A stretch of 51,867 nt of DNA from Reticulitermes lucifugus (lineage: Eukaryota > Arthropoda > Insecta > Blattodea > Rhinotermitidae). Position numbers and translations under genes: made by a program. The number at the start of each line of letters is the position of its first letter. Positions within the stretch are counted from its first letter, which is position 1. The notes beneath the pieces were generated by a model, which searched no databases, was not told the DNA's origin, and worked only from the letters and a program-made list of their open reading frames with translations. The stretch spans positions 62,239 through 114,105 of the forward strand of contig JAKCWW010000232.1 of NCBI GenBank assembly GCA_026260175.1. The letters run 5' to 3'. Positions 23,301-31,400 of this stretch are shown piece by piece.

Positions 23301-23448
23301 TGGTGGTCCGTAGGCAAGCGCATCGGTCCGACGAAGATGAGATTCCAGCACATATAAATAGATATTTCAAACTTCTCTGCAACTTACCGATGATTTGCTT
23401 TTGCTGGGCAGCCTTTGGTTGTTCAGGCTGTTTCTCCGGGTCAGCCAT
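5293..23448 (-). CDS. yps: Y-box / cold-shock-domain protein (YBX1 / ypsilon schachtel type)
   Basis: Split gene. Coding exons, in order on the minus strand: 23448-23388, 16950-16887, 12662-12629, 11062-10804, 8948-8788, 8102-7956, 7873-7727, 6520-6488, 5744-5712, and tentatively 5310-5293. All internal borders are GT/AG and the phases fit; the first nine sum to 939 nt (313 codons). Family knowledge: Y-box proteins bind single-stranded RNA and DNA, package mRNA and control its translation and stability, mostly in the cytoplasm. Visible domains: a short Gln/Pro/Lys N-terminus, a cold-shock domain at about residues 20-100 with KSGYGFI (RNP1) and DVFVHQ (RNP2), then a C-terminal tail of alternating Arg/Gly-rich and acidic clusters with a nine-glycine run. 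Length is close to vertebrate YBX1. The start MADPEKQ has a good Kozak context. Exons and identity are secure; the last exon is not. Confidence 0.95.
5712..5744 (-). CDS. yps: YBX microexon 9
   Basis: A 33-nt phase-0 exon encodes [11 protein letters not shown] between a strong tttctttcag acceptor and a gtgagt donor. It is inferred in the same way as the preceding microexon. Confidence 0.72.
5745..7726. other. YBX introns 7 and 8 apart from the microexon at 6488-6520
   Basis: AT-rich intronic sequence without a recognisable element. The 150-codon open frame at 6239-6688 is read-through of the microexon into flanking introns, not a gene. Confidence 0.5.
6488..6520 (-). CDS. yps: YBX microexon 8
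   Basis: A 33-nt phase-0 exon encodes [11 protein letters not shown] between tttcacag and gtaagtg. The acidic content fits the Y-box tail. It is inferred from splice sites, phase and composition. Confidence 0.75.
7727..7873 (-). CDS. yps: YBX exon 7 (147-nt, Arg/Gly-rich)
   Basis: 49 codons, phase 0 at both ends, exactly the length of exon 6. Encodes [20 protein letters not shown], then [15 protein letters not shown] and an acidic SEGEGKGK end. Acceptor ttgtgcag, donor gtatgt. Confidence 0.9.
7956..8102 (-). CDS. yps: YBX exon 6 (147-nt, Arg/Gly-rich)
   Basis: 49 codons, phase 0 at both ends. Encodes [20 protein letters not shown] followed by [20 protein letters not shown]. Because it is phase 0-0, it could be skipped without a frameshift. 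Confidence 0.9.
8788..8948 (-). CDS. yps: YBX exon 5 (acidic/basic tail)
   Basis: 161 nt. Encodes [14 protein letters not shown] followed by [20 protein letters not shown] and a QAQDG end. An acidic cluster is followed by an Arg/Tyr/Asn cluster, as in the tails of Y-box proteins. The donor is gtaggt. Confidence 0.92.
9078..9330 (-). mobile_element. tRNA-derived SINE
   Basis: Read on the minus strand, a B-box-like GGTTCAAATCCCA near 9295-9310 leads into a body with CCAAGGTTAAGAATGAGTG and CTTTCATGGCATGG, ending in a short (TTTAC)n tail at about 9097-9124. It lies in YBX intron 4. Confidence 0.75.
9331..9813. other. YBX intron 4 segment with an old repeat end
   Basis: At about 9425-9470 the text CAACATGTTTCGGATCCC followed by GGGACCATCATCAG resembles the ends at 21663-21700 and 49045-49085 (CAACATGTTTTGGTGC, GCACCATC). 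This suggests a shared dispersed element. Nothing else was recognised. Confidence 0.4.
9814..10123. mobile_element. Foldback/MITE with about 150-bp inverted arms
   Basis: The left arm begins GAAGTTACATAAATAACAC and the right arm, reverse complemented, begins GAATTACGTAAATAACACG. Both run inward through GATCAAGC / AATCAAGCCG, CATCATCATC and ACAAAAACTTAAAACT to a centre near 9975-9985. Almost the whole element is arm, so it is a non-coding foldback element. Confidence 0.75.
10804..11062 (-). CDS. yps: YBX exon 4 (rest of cold-shock domain and first RGG tract)
   Basis: 259 nt. It encodes [19 protein letters not shown], then [34 protein letters not shown], a run of nine glycines and IRPRRPRED. 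This completes the cold-shock domain and opens the basic tail. The glycine run is written in GGN codons with few synonymous changes, so its length may vary. Confidence 0.95.
11063..12628. other. YBX intron 3
   Basis: AT-rich intron with no recognisable gene or element. Confidence 0.5.
12629..12662 (-). CDS. yps: YBX exon 3 (cold-shock domain, RNP2)
   Basis: A 34-nt exon between a ttttcag acceptor and a gtaagt donor encodes (R)[11 protein letters not shown], which contains the RNP2 motif. A short exon at this point of the cold-shock domain is also usual in vertebrate Y-box genes. Confidence 0.94.
12877..13060. repeat. Foldback element copy B
   Basis: The left arm GTCTTCGGGAATGTGACGCC..CCAACATTTTGG..CTACATCTTC is matched, imperfectly and in reverse complement, by the right arm ending ..GGCATCACATCAAAGACC. 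The arms are about 75 bp around a short centre. It belongs to the family at 3491, 14511, 15658, 42033, 44283, 46921 and 47690. Confidence 0.7.
13735..13935 (-). mobile_element. tRNA-derived SINE
   Basis: The minus strand has an A-box-like region CAGTCGGTATACTGACC, then GGGGTTCGATTCACGGCAGG (B box), then the family body TGGTTACCGGGTTCCTG and CTATACCGTCACTCGCC. It lies in YBX intron 2. Confidence 0.75.
14193..14438 (-). other. Unexplained intronic open frame with a hydrophobic segment
   Basis: An open minus-strand frame of about 80 codons reads [20 protein letters not shown], then [14 protein letters not shown] (hydrophobic) and [12 protein letters not shown] (a CxxC pair). It is richer in CpG than its surroundings. 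There is no in-frame ATG before the YML methionine, and a stop lies just upstream, so as it stands it is either an exon, a retrocopy piece or part of a transposable element. It shares the strand of YBX and lies in its intron 2. I do not recognise the family. Confidence 0.3.
14511..14580. repeat. Foldback element copy C (single arm)
   Basis: TTCGTCTGGGAAACGACGCC..GTCTGGCAGAAG..CAATGTTTCG..CTGTAGATGG follows the left-arm pattern of the copy at 12877. No matching right arm is adjacent. Confidence 0.5.
14640..14866 (-). mobile_element. tRNA-derived SINE
   Basis: The minus strand begins GAGCTGGGATAGTTCAGTGC (A-box region), has GGGGTTCGGTTCCTGGCAGG (B box) and a body with TCCCACTAGGTACCGGGAACC. 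It is the same family as 13735-13935. Confidence 0.75.
14890..14957. repeat. 68-bp perfect palindrome without spacer
   Basis: The arms 14890-14923 and 14924-14957 are exact reverse complements of 34 bases each, centred on CTAATTAG. It sits directly upstream of the SINE at 14640-14866, and the 13-mer CTATCCCAGCTCA occurs at 14850-14862 and again at 14954-14966. Confidence 0.9.
15025..15238 (-). mobile_element. tRNA-derived SINE, second family
   Basis: The minus strand reads CCGCGCGGTCTTAGGAGTGG, TGCGGCCGCACGCTTGCTGG, then GCGGGTTCGAATCCTGCCGG (B box), followed by a body unlike the neighbouring SINEs (TCGTCCAGACGAGTCGTACC). It is GC-rich, hence possibly young. Confidence 0.75.
15658..15740. 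repeat. Foldback element copy D (single arm)
   Basis: TTGAAGATGGAGGCAGCAAG, ACCTCCGAAAAGTC and a CATGGTGCAGAAACGCC end follow the right-arm pattern of the family. A further related arm (CCAACGTTTCGAATAAACCG, CTGCTTCCATCTGC) occurs at 15857-15895. Confidence 0.5.
16195..16292 (-). mobile_element. LINE 3' tail fragment
   Basis: The minus-strand translation [16 protein letters not shown] stop NVGES matches the conserved end (..RW.ALVN.VMNL.VP) of the LINE family also found at 51395-51690 and, further upstream in the protein, at 1-348. Confidence 0.65.
16457..16745 (+). mobile_element. tRNA-derived SINE, nearly complete
   Basis: The tRNA-like head GGTCGGGATGGCATAGTTAG holds the A box (about 16468-16480), and CCAGGGTTTGATTTCCAG holds the B box (about 16509-16521). 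The body contains GTGCCAAGGTTAAGAATGAA and GGGGCTACACCTCTAC. It lies in YBX intron 2, opposite in strand to the gene. Confidence 0.8.
16887..16950 (-). CDS. yps: YBX exon 2 (cold-shock domain, RNP1)
   Basis: The 64-nt exon follows a tctctttcag acceptor and precedes a gtgagc donor. It encodes [20 protein letters not shown], the first strands of the cold-shock domain including the RNP1 motif. Confidence 0.95.
17336..17974. mobile_element. PIF/Harbinger-type DNA transposon, non-autonomous
   Basis: Left end AGCCTTGGTTTTTAACAACC, right end (reverse complemented) AGCCTTGGTTTTGAACAACC. The match continues through ACGCAATGAC. It is flanked on both sides by TTA (17333-17335 and 17975-17977), the TWA target duplication known for PIF/Harbinger elements. 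Inside, an ATG at 17607 opens [12 protein letters not shown], which resembles the start of MADF-domain proteins carried by such elements, but no full domain follows. It is 639 bp, in YBX intron 1. Confidence 0.8.
18513..19430 (-). mobile_element. Mariner transposon, internally deleted and frameshifted
   Basis: The inverted ends TGAAGGTTGCCCACAAAGTT and (reverse complement) TGAGGGTTGCCCAAAATGTT are flanked by TA at 18511-18512 and 19431-19432. On the minus strand the helix-turn-helix part is readable ([40 protein letters not shown]). The middle is lost, and then the last part appears in other frames: [13 protein letters not shown] with the second catalytic Asp, [12 protein letters not shown] with the third, and a [10 protein letters not shown] end. 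The part that would carry the first Asp is absent. At 918 bp against about 1.3 kb for full elements, it is inactive. Confidence 0.9.
19433..20605. other. YBX intron 1 segment
   Basis: AT-rich sequence with a short (TG)n run near 20493-20502. No gene or recognisable element. Confidence 0.45.
20606..20791. mobile_element. Pogo/Tigger-type MITE
   Basis: The ends CAGTCGAACCCACCTATAAC and (reverse complement) CAGTCAAACTTGGTTATAAC are inverted repeats, flanked by TA at 20604-20605 and 20792-20793. It is 186 bp long, with repeated TATAACAACA words inside and no coding capacity. Confidence 0.8.
20794..23387. other. YBX intron 1, promoter-proximal part
   Basis: AT-rich sequence with (CA)n near 22777-22792. 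The block from about 21640 starts with a repeat end (CAACATGTTTTGGTGCTACA) shared with 9425 and 49045. No gene is recognised. Confidence 0.4.
23388..23448 (-). CDS. yps: YBX exon 1 (start codon)
   Basis: Encodes [20 protein letters not shown] plus one base. The donor is G|gtaagt. The ATG has G at -3 and G at +4. The next in-frame codons past the donor are intronic. Confidence 0.92.
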
Positions 23449-24827
23449 GACGTTCCGGGTGGTGGAAAGGTGTTAAAACACGCCGAGCCGATGTTCCTCC
23501 TTCTTCCTTGCAGCTTTGGTAAGTTCCTTCTCAACATGGCGCGTTGCGTTCAGACAGCAAGAACGTTGACGAGATTCGCCGATTGGTTGATTAGATATGA
23601 CGCCAGCAAAGCTCGCTGATTGGCCATCGGGCGTTAATCTGCCGCGTATAAAGCTCAAAGATGATACAAATTATTTATTGATTGGAATCGTATGTCATAT
23701 GAGTAATCTGTCCATTCCCTAAAAAATATTTCGTAGTTTTGTTGTATATTTGACATTGCTATACAGTTTAATCATTCGAAATTCCTTCTTTCAGAATTCA
23801 TATATTTATAGCAGCATACAAAGGACGCTAATAATATTGAAACAATGATGAAAAAGAACTTAATTTTCTATTAATAGGATGACAGGATGACCGTGAAACC
23901 AATTGTACGAAAACATAATCTAATAGTACAGTACCCAAATCTTTTATAATAGTGCTTTGGATAAATCTGTGTAATTTTTGGTCCGCCAGAGCAACGTTCA
24001 ACAGTTGTCGACGTACCTAAATAGTTTTCAACAAGCTAAAAAGCCAAAAATACATAACGATCAATTTGCATAACGATTAAATTGAGCAACAAACATCGTA
24101 CATTAAACCATTTTATTCCTGTGCTGTCAGAAAATTTTTTTCCCCAACTTTTGGCAATTTTCTCTCTGTATATCTTTACCACATTCTGTAAACATTTAGA
24201 AATATTATATGAGCTGGCTGTAGTTTCTCATATGTAAGTTTTCTGACGCTTTTATTTTTTTAATAATACTTATTTTTGTATAAGAGGGTATTTCATTTGG
24301 TTTAATCAACACCCTCAACTTGAAAGCTAAGAATCAATGATTTACAATTTGACATGTACTCAATTATTTTATACCCATCGCGCTTTTTTATTTCCGATAC
24401 AGAATTGTTTAGGGTAGAAGACAAGAACAGCTTCAACATTCTCGTTGTGAAATTGTTGCTATGAGGTAGCTACAGATAATCAGTGACCTGCTCATTTCGG
24501 CGTGTTCTTTTGTAATTCAGAAAAAGTGCATTATGCTATTTATAATGTTAAGTGAATAATATGCTGTGCTGAATTGAAACTCCTGCTTTAAGGGTAAGGC
24601 TACATATACTGTTTCTTTGAAGGTGCCTTTCGTTGTGGTCTTAGGATACATCACACATGCGTGAGTAATGTTTGGAACCATGGATCTAAATCCTATTAGC
24701 AGCATGTGGGACCCATGGCGTTCTAGCTGCGGCTTTGTACCGTGGAATTGTGTATGGTATTCTGTGCGTTGTTTGTCTTTGGAACAGTGGTGTGGTGGTT
24801 TGCGAACATGGGTGGTTTTGCCTGAAT
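23449..24827. promoter_or_regulatory. Divergent promoter region between YBX and POM121
   Basis: 1.38 kb separates the two start codons. The YBX-proximal 200 bases are CpG-richer than the surroundings and hold two inverted CCAAT motifs: CCGATTGGTTGA at 23579-23590 and CTGATTGGCCA at 23616-23626, the latter matching the Y-box consensus. Both read as CCAAT in the direction of YBX. On the plus strand GTATAAAG at 23646-23653 could be a TATA element facing POM121. Transcription starts and any non-coding first exon of POM121 are not visible. Confidence 0.55.
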
Positions 24828-25483
24828 ATGTTGCACTTCGAGAAAGCTGTAATATCATCTTGTATTTTGTGTGGAATGCTTGCAGTATATTATATATCAG
24901 TGTATATTGTAGTGTCGGTTTTCATAGCACTTCCGTTAGTCCTGTATTTGGAAAGTAAAGTGAACCGGTCAAGGATTCATGTGCGCGGTATTACGAGTCC
25001 CACAACTTTTCAGAAGCTTTTAATTTATTTTCGCTTGTGGTCACACTCTGCAGTAATCTGGGGTATGAAAACTTGTCAACAATTACTAACCTCCTCGCAA
25101 AGAAGTAGGACAAGTGAAGTGTCTGCTTATGCTGAAGAAAGTAACCTCACTTTGATGGAAACACCTCAAGGAAATAACACAAGTAGGCATGATTCTGGAT
25201 TTGATGGAGAAAATTTTGAATACAGTCGAAGAAACAGTTTTAGTCCCTACTCATCAGTCGATTCAGTGCATAGCAATACCAGATTTTATAGCAGGAGCCA
25301 GCGGTCACTGCTTCGGACACCCAGCAGATCTTCTGGAGATACAAGCTTTCTTTCCAAAGGTTCACCATGGGGTAAAAGTGTGAGTCCGAAATTAAGAAGT
25401 CATGGCGCAGGCGTGAAAACCGCGCAAACTGTTGCAGGCCCTCTTCTGGCTTCAACAAGATTCAGTATCAATAATAATATAAG
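24828..25483 (+). CDS. POM121: POM121 exon 1 (membrane segment, Ser-rich)
   Basis: Encodes MLHFEKAVISS, a long hydrophobic stretch (LAVYYISVYIVVSVFIALPL), then LESKVNRSR and a Ser/Arg-rich region (SRSQRSLLRTPSRSSGD). Two donors give the same phase: AAG|gttagt after 25483 and CAG|gtaaat after 25495, so a four-residue alternative is possible. Confidence 0.85.
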
Positions 25484-28400
25484 GTTAGTAGACAGGTAAA
25501 TTCTTGCTGTGTTGCTTTGTATTATATTTATCCCACAGTAGTGTTGATTATTGAAGTGATATGTTGTAGGACACTTGGAGATGTAAGCAGCCCAGGATTG
25601 AGTAGTCGCGTGGCCCGTTATGCAGAAGACTCAAAAACGTTGACACATCAGAAACAGTATTCGGGTCCAGGACAGTTTCCTCTTGTTCAGTTAGATCCTT
25701 CTGCATCCAAGTTACCCATCCTTTCTTACAACAAACTTCGGAGAAGTTTCCACATTCCTGTTACCGTCAGGATTGCACCTCCTCAATCATCAGATGCAAG
25801 GTATATCACATGGAATAATTTTACAGTGTTGACCTGTTTAGCATGTTTTCATTCGACATGATCTACAGAAAACTCTCAACACTCAGGGTGTTTATGGGTG
25901 GCAGACAACAGAAATGCAGTGTGAATTACAAAAGTATGTCCTGTTGTAAGAAATCTTTAGTGTTGCTCTTACACCTATGCATGTCTTGATAAGTGGAATA
26001 ACTATGTCAAAAATTGCAAATAGAATATAATTTATTTATGTTCTATAGATCAGTGGTATTCAACCTGGGGTACGCGAAGACATCTTAGTGGGTACTTAAA
26101 ATTTAAAAAAATCTATTATTTCATGATAAACACTGAATAATCGTAGCCACATTTAGGGTTAGCCACAAGTGACCCGGATGTAAGGACGTGCGATTTGGGA
26201 GCGCCATTTTTCTCTCTCTCTCTGCTTTGTGTAATTCTTATCTGGGTGGCTAGTTTCATTTTATTCTACATAGTGTGTTGGAACGTGACTGAACACTATT
26301 GGACAGGATTAACGTTTTCTCTAATACTGTTTTTCACTTCTTTTAACCATGCAATGAACCTACTTCAAAATATTGTTGGGGCAATAAACAAACAGATGCA
26401 CTTCATATTACCTTGTTCTTTGACAGTTGCCACTGCCATCATTTAATAGCTTGATTCTCCTTTTTCTCATTTAAAACTTATTATTTGATACATTATTTTG
26501 GATGTCATTTATTTAATTTATTTTAGGTGTAGATTATAGTCTATGTATAACTTGAATTATGCACCAACAACTTTGGGGGTACAAAGTTGAAGAGAAATTA
26601 TATGTGGGGGTACGCAAACAAAAAAGGTTGAATACCACTTCTATAGATCATAGAATTATGCCACAAATGGAGAACACATCATGATCTAATAGTGTATTTG
26701 TTTGAAATACAAATGTAGGTATGAATATACAATTAATAGCTGTTTCCAGTCAGAGCAAAAGATAATGAACTCACAGGATATCATCATTTTATAGTAACTC
26801 AGAATTTTGTACTGAGGAAAAATTTTGTACAGCATAGGGGAGTGAGAGTATATATACTGTTAATGCATGCTTAAACATTTTTATGTAACAATTGAAACTT
26901 TTGAAGACAGGTGGATGATTAAAAATAACTTAATCCAGTCTAGTAAACTTTTTTAATATTTACTGAGGTTAGTATTTGGCACATGAACGTCATATTTGTG
27001 TCTTGTGTATGTTGCGTATATTTCAATTTGTCATCATTTTTCCATGTTCACAAAATGATGGTAGTGAAACTAAGTATTTGCTGGCAAGTGAAGGAGTATT
27101 AAACTTACTGAACATGTCCCCACAAGAGACTTCCCATTTACAACTTGCCATTTCTAATGATTTCGCTTTGGATATAAGGTACTTTTATGGTGTCAAATTC
27201 CATAAATATCACTTTGCATATGACATGATGGAACAGAAATGTGCAAGCCAATTTGCTTGCCACATGACAGTATGTCCTAGTGAATCTTCTTGTTTGACAC
27301 TCATTTACATTGCTGTTAGGTTTCTGAGCAAGTCACAGATTTTGGGTTCAAATTCTGTAGAGGACCAACATCCTTCAAAGTCTGTCTTGGATGTACTAAA
27401 GGAGATGTCTCGTAAACGCATCTATGCTCAGGTAACCATACATATATTTACCTAACTTTCACAAATGTATAGTGTTCTTTGGCATCGCTTCAGTCTGTAA
27501 TGGCAGAACTAATTGTGTAGTACTTAGTGCAGCTGTGTACAGCAGTGGACTGACCCGGCAGAAATATATTATACAGGGATAATGTGGGTTAAGATCATAT
27601 TTTGTTCGTGTACAACACGCAGTCTTCGTACACAAGCTACAAAGTTCATTGAGGATGATGGTGGGATTTTCAAGCATTTATTATGAACTGTAATAAATTT
27701 GTCTTTTCTGTGTAACAAATTTGCCACTGAAACATTAAATTAAAATTAACAGTAAGTAATTTCTCTTTCTTTATTAGCTTTTACAATGCTTTTGTATTTG
27801 TAGATTCAAACAGCTGTATCTTGTTAACCATTCAGAATTAGACACATATTCGTATGAACTTGTTTTTCTCACAGTGACTGATACTATCACTTCCCAAAAT
27901 ATTGTCCTTTCCTTTTGAATCACCCTGTTTACTAAATGAAGGTTGTGTATGTTTATGTTTGTGGCAGTCGTAACTCATCAGGAAAGAGAGATAGGAGCTT
28001 GAAATTTTTGCCATAGTTTTGGGATGAGTATGAGATGTGCTGGGGACACGTGGTGGCGCAGTTGTTTGAGGCACTGCTTTACAAGCCGGAAGGTCGGTTC
28101 GATTCCGGATGGTGTCATTGGAATTTTTCATTGACACAATCCTTTCGGTCGCACTATGGCCCTGGGGTCGNNNNNNNNNNNNNNNNNNNNNNNNNNNNNN
28201 NNNNNNNNNNNNNNNNNNNNNNNNNNNNNTAGAAATCTGGGAGCCTCAACCTCCTGGAACCCTTAAGGGCCTGTCCAGGCCTGTAATGGGATTGCTTTAC
28301 CTTTTTATGAGATGTGCTATGCAAAATGTGATCAAAATCAATCCACCAGGACGGTCGGACTACAGGAAAGGGGTTGGGCGACGGATAGCTGACATGCTTG

Positions 28401-31400
28401 ATGTGAGTGGCTGACACTTCATTGCCATGGTTACCATTGTTGCTGTGTTTTCTGTGAGGTATGCATAAGGGCTCATGATAATGGTTGCCAGGGTTACCAG
28501 GTGTGTTCTTTGTGAGGCATTCGCTGAGGCAGAAGAAGCTTAAGCATCAAGCATGTAACACACGATGCATTCAGTTTAGCATTGAGCTTATAATACAGAG
28601 TGTTATCTGTCAGGTACAAGCTGAGGCTGAAGGAACAGTTGAGCATTGAGTGTATAATACACAGAATGTTCATGTGAGCTCAAGTGTATAGTATAAAGTG
28701 TGTTCTCTGTGAGGTGTTAGCTGAGTGTTAGGAAACAGTTGAACATCGAGCATTGATAAGAGTAGTTATTGATCAGTAATAATCGATAAGAATTATGTGT
28801 TTATGATACAATAATAATTAAGTAACCATTGGTGTATTCGAAACTGGTCCACAGAAAGGGGGTTGGTCCACATGGTCTTCATTCTATGGTCATTCTTTAA
28901 TGGTCACCACGGTAGTGGTTGGTGGTTATGTTCTGTGTGTGTTGAGGGTAAGAGCAAGTTGAGCATCAGTATGGTTGCCATAGTTAATGGGTGTGTTCTC
29001 AGGGAAGTATATACTGAGGGCAAAGAAAAAGTTGAGCATCAAGAATTGCTGTCACAGTTGCTGTAATTACTGGGTGTGTTGTGAGTGAGGTGTACACTGA
29101 GGAAGAAGAAATGGTTGAGCACTGAGGATATAATACAGAGCCTGTTTGGTTGAGCATTGAGCATAGAATACAGAGTTGTTGTCTGTGAGTTAGGAGATGA
29201 GGCTGAAGAAACAGAATGGATAGTCTTAATGGTACTATCTGTCCTGTGAGTAATTTGTTAGAAATTGTATTTGTATGCAAAATGTGATTTGATGCCTGCC
29301 CAGGCAAGAACCAGGTGCATCACTAGTTGTATCATAAAAGAGAGAAAGTAGCAAGAGAATGAAGACAATTTGATAATGAGAAGTTTGATAGTAGTGCAGT
29401 ATCTTAACAGAAGTTAGTGAATAAAGTATGAGCTTAGTCATTGTCTTGTGTCAGTGATATTGGTATACAGTATCCAGTTTTGCATCTTTTCCAGATTGAT
29501 GACAGTGAAGATGATGATGTAATAAAGAGACAGCGCGTGGGAGAAGGACACATCATTGCAGACCATGGTTCAGACAGCCAGCCAGTTCAAGATGACATCA
29601 TAGCTGTGTATGTACTGTATACTAGTGGTGGTGAACTTAGTGTAGCAGCTAGGCTGCAGGTTGGGCAATAGAGCAATCATGATTCAGTTTTGAGCAGGGG
29701 AAAGGTACTTCTTTCTTCTCCAAAGCATTCACATGGGCTTTGGTGCTAACCCAGCCTCCTATTCATTTGGTACCAGGGGCTCTTTCTTGTGTGGGTGGGG
29801 GTTAAAGTGGCCAGGGCATGAGCCTCTCCACTCCCCTTTGTATAGTGCCAAGGTTAATACTGCATCTGCACCCCTTCCTTATGCATGTATGTATGTATAT
29901 AGGCCTATGTATACGTTGTAAATGCCTTTATGGTGTACTGCTTGAGTAAGCACTAGGGTAACTTTACCTTTGCTAGTTATGATATTCTGAATTGTGGCAA
30001 CTCTGTCAAGTCATTTATTTATGTCAGACATCTTTATATTGACATCTGTTAGCATTTCTGGGAGACCAGGATTCTATATGCTGTGCTTGTTTCTGGGTTG
30101 TGATGTCATGTAGTTTATCCATTGAACTACAGAGTGGGTTGAACTACAGATGACAACTTCCAGGAGGCAGTGATCTTAACTTTCGCCACCATGCGAACCT
30201 CAAGTCTGATATTTCTGTTGGCAGAGGAAAGCGAGCAAGGGTGGATTCTCCTAGCCAGACTGAGACAAACTGTCAGCTCCTTGAGCATCAGGAAAAACGA
30301 ACTCGCAACAATGAGATCTTCAGTTCACTCAGTTCAAGTAGAAATCTGTTGAACCACAGAAAGGCCAGCACCAAGAGGAAATCCTCCACAGCTGGTTAGA
30401 ACTATAAGCATATTATTACTTTGTAAATTTACAACTACGAATTTAAGAGAAGTTTTTATTTCTGCTGTAGCACATGAAAAGCTCTTAACCCATTGTAAGG
30501 GAACACTGGGTGAGATGCATGGCAGTAACATGGTCCATATTTGGTAATAACATGTCTCATTAATGATTTTTGGTTATTCCTGACATTTTATTATTTTTTG
30601 TCATTCATGGATGATGGAGGTAACATTTGTATGTAATTTAACTAGCTTGAGGCAGCTGTTTACTATCAGTGTATTGATTCTGTCAAGTTATTTAGAAGAA
30701 AACACAGTGAAACCTCATTAAGTCCAAGTGCGCAGGGCTGAAAAATTGGGTTTTGAATTATCCATTTTTTTAAATGCACACGTACTGCTTATGTGGTTGG
30801 TTGAAATTCTGATGTTATGTTTTAAGCCATGATTTTTTTGTTACATTTGCATACCTCGTTCTTGTATTTATTTTTTAAATGCCTACTACATAATTTAGTA
30901 TAGTACACATTAATACTGCAAGCCAGCAAACAATAATTTGTATGTCAAACTTTGATCTAAGAATGTTACTCTAGAGTAATGTAGCCACCATTCATTTATC
31001 ATGGCAATGAGGCTTGGACCAGTGTTGGTAGCTCAGCCCGATTACTGCACCATATACAATATATAACATGAGAATTTGTTGAATATATGCATAGAATACA
31101 CAATGGTGCCTTTTGATCACAGAAAGGTAGGAGTTTCTTGTCAGCTTCAGTTCACACAATGTTTTGTTGCTATTGCATAATGTGCAATTGATGCAAAAAT
31201 GTACCCACTGTTTGTATAGTTCACACAGTTGTTTCTTCATATTATAGAAGCGTTGTCTGTTATGGGGTTTATTGATTGATTGTCACTAAGAAACTTGTCA
31301 AAGCTATAAGGACAATCCATGTAACCTTGCAGTTCATCCTACTCATCATTTTATAGCAGTACACAGTAGACACAATGGTTGGTAGCTTTTGCTCTGTACA

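Noticed and set aside
24668-24958. ATG-initiated frame upstream of and overlapping POM121 exon 1
   Set aside because: Different frame from the membrane segment and the Ser/Arg-rich region that continue into exon 2; at best an upstream ORF.
28054-28106. Sequence with tRNA A and B boxes (also at 16468, 15150 and 38430)
   Set aside because: The cloverleaf is incomplete and a SINE body follows directly, so these are tRNA-derived SINE heads rather than tRNA genes.
28490-29220. CRISPR-like repeat-spacer array
   Set aside because: Units vary in length and sequence and there are no unique spacers of constant length; this is eukaryotic tandem repeat DNA.
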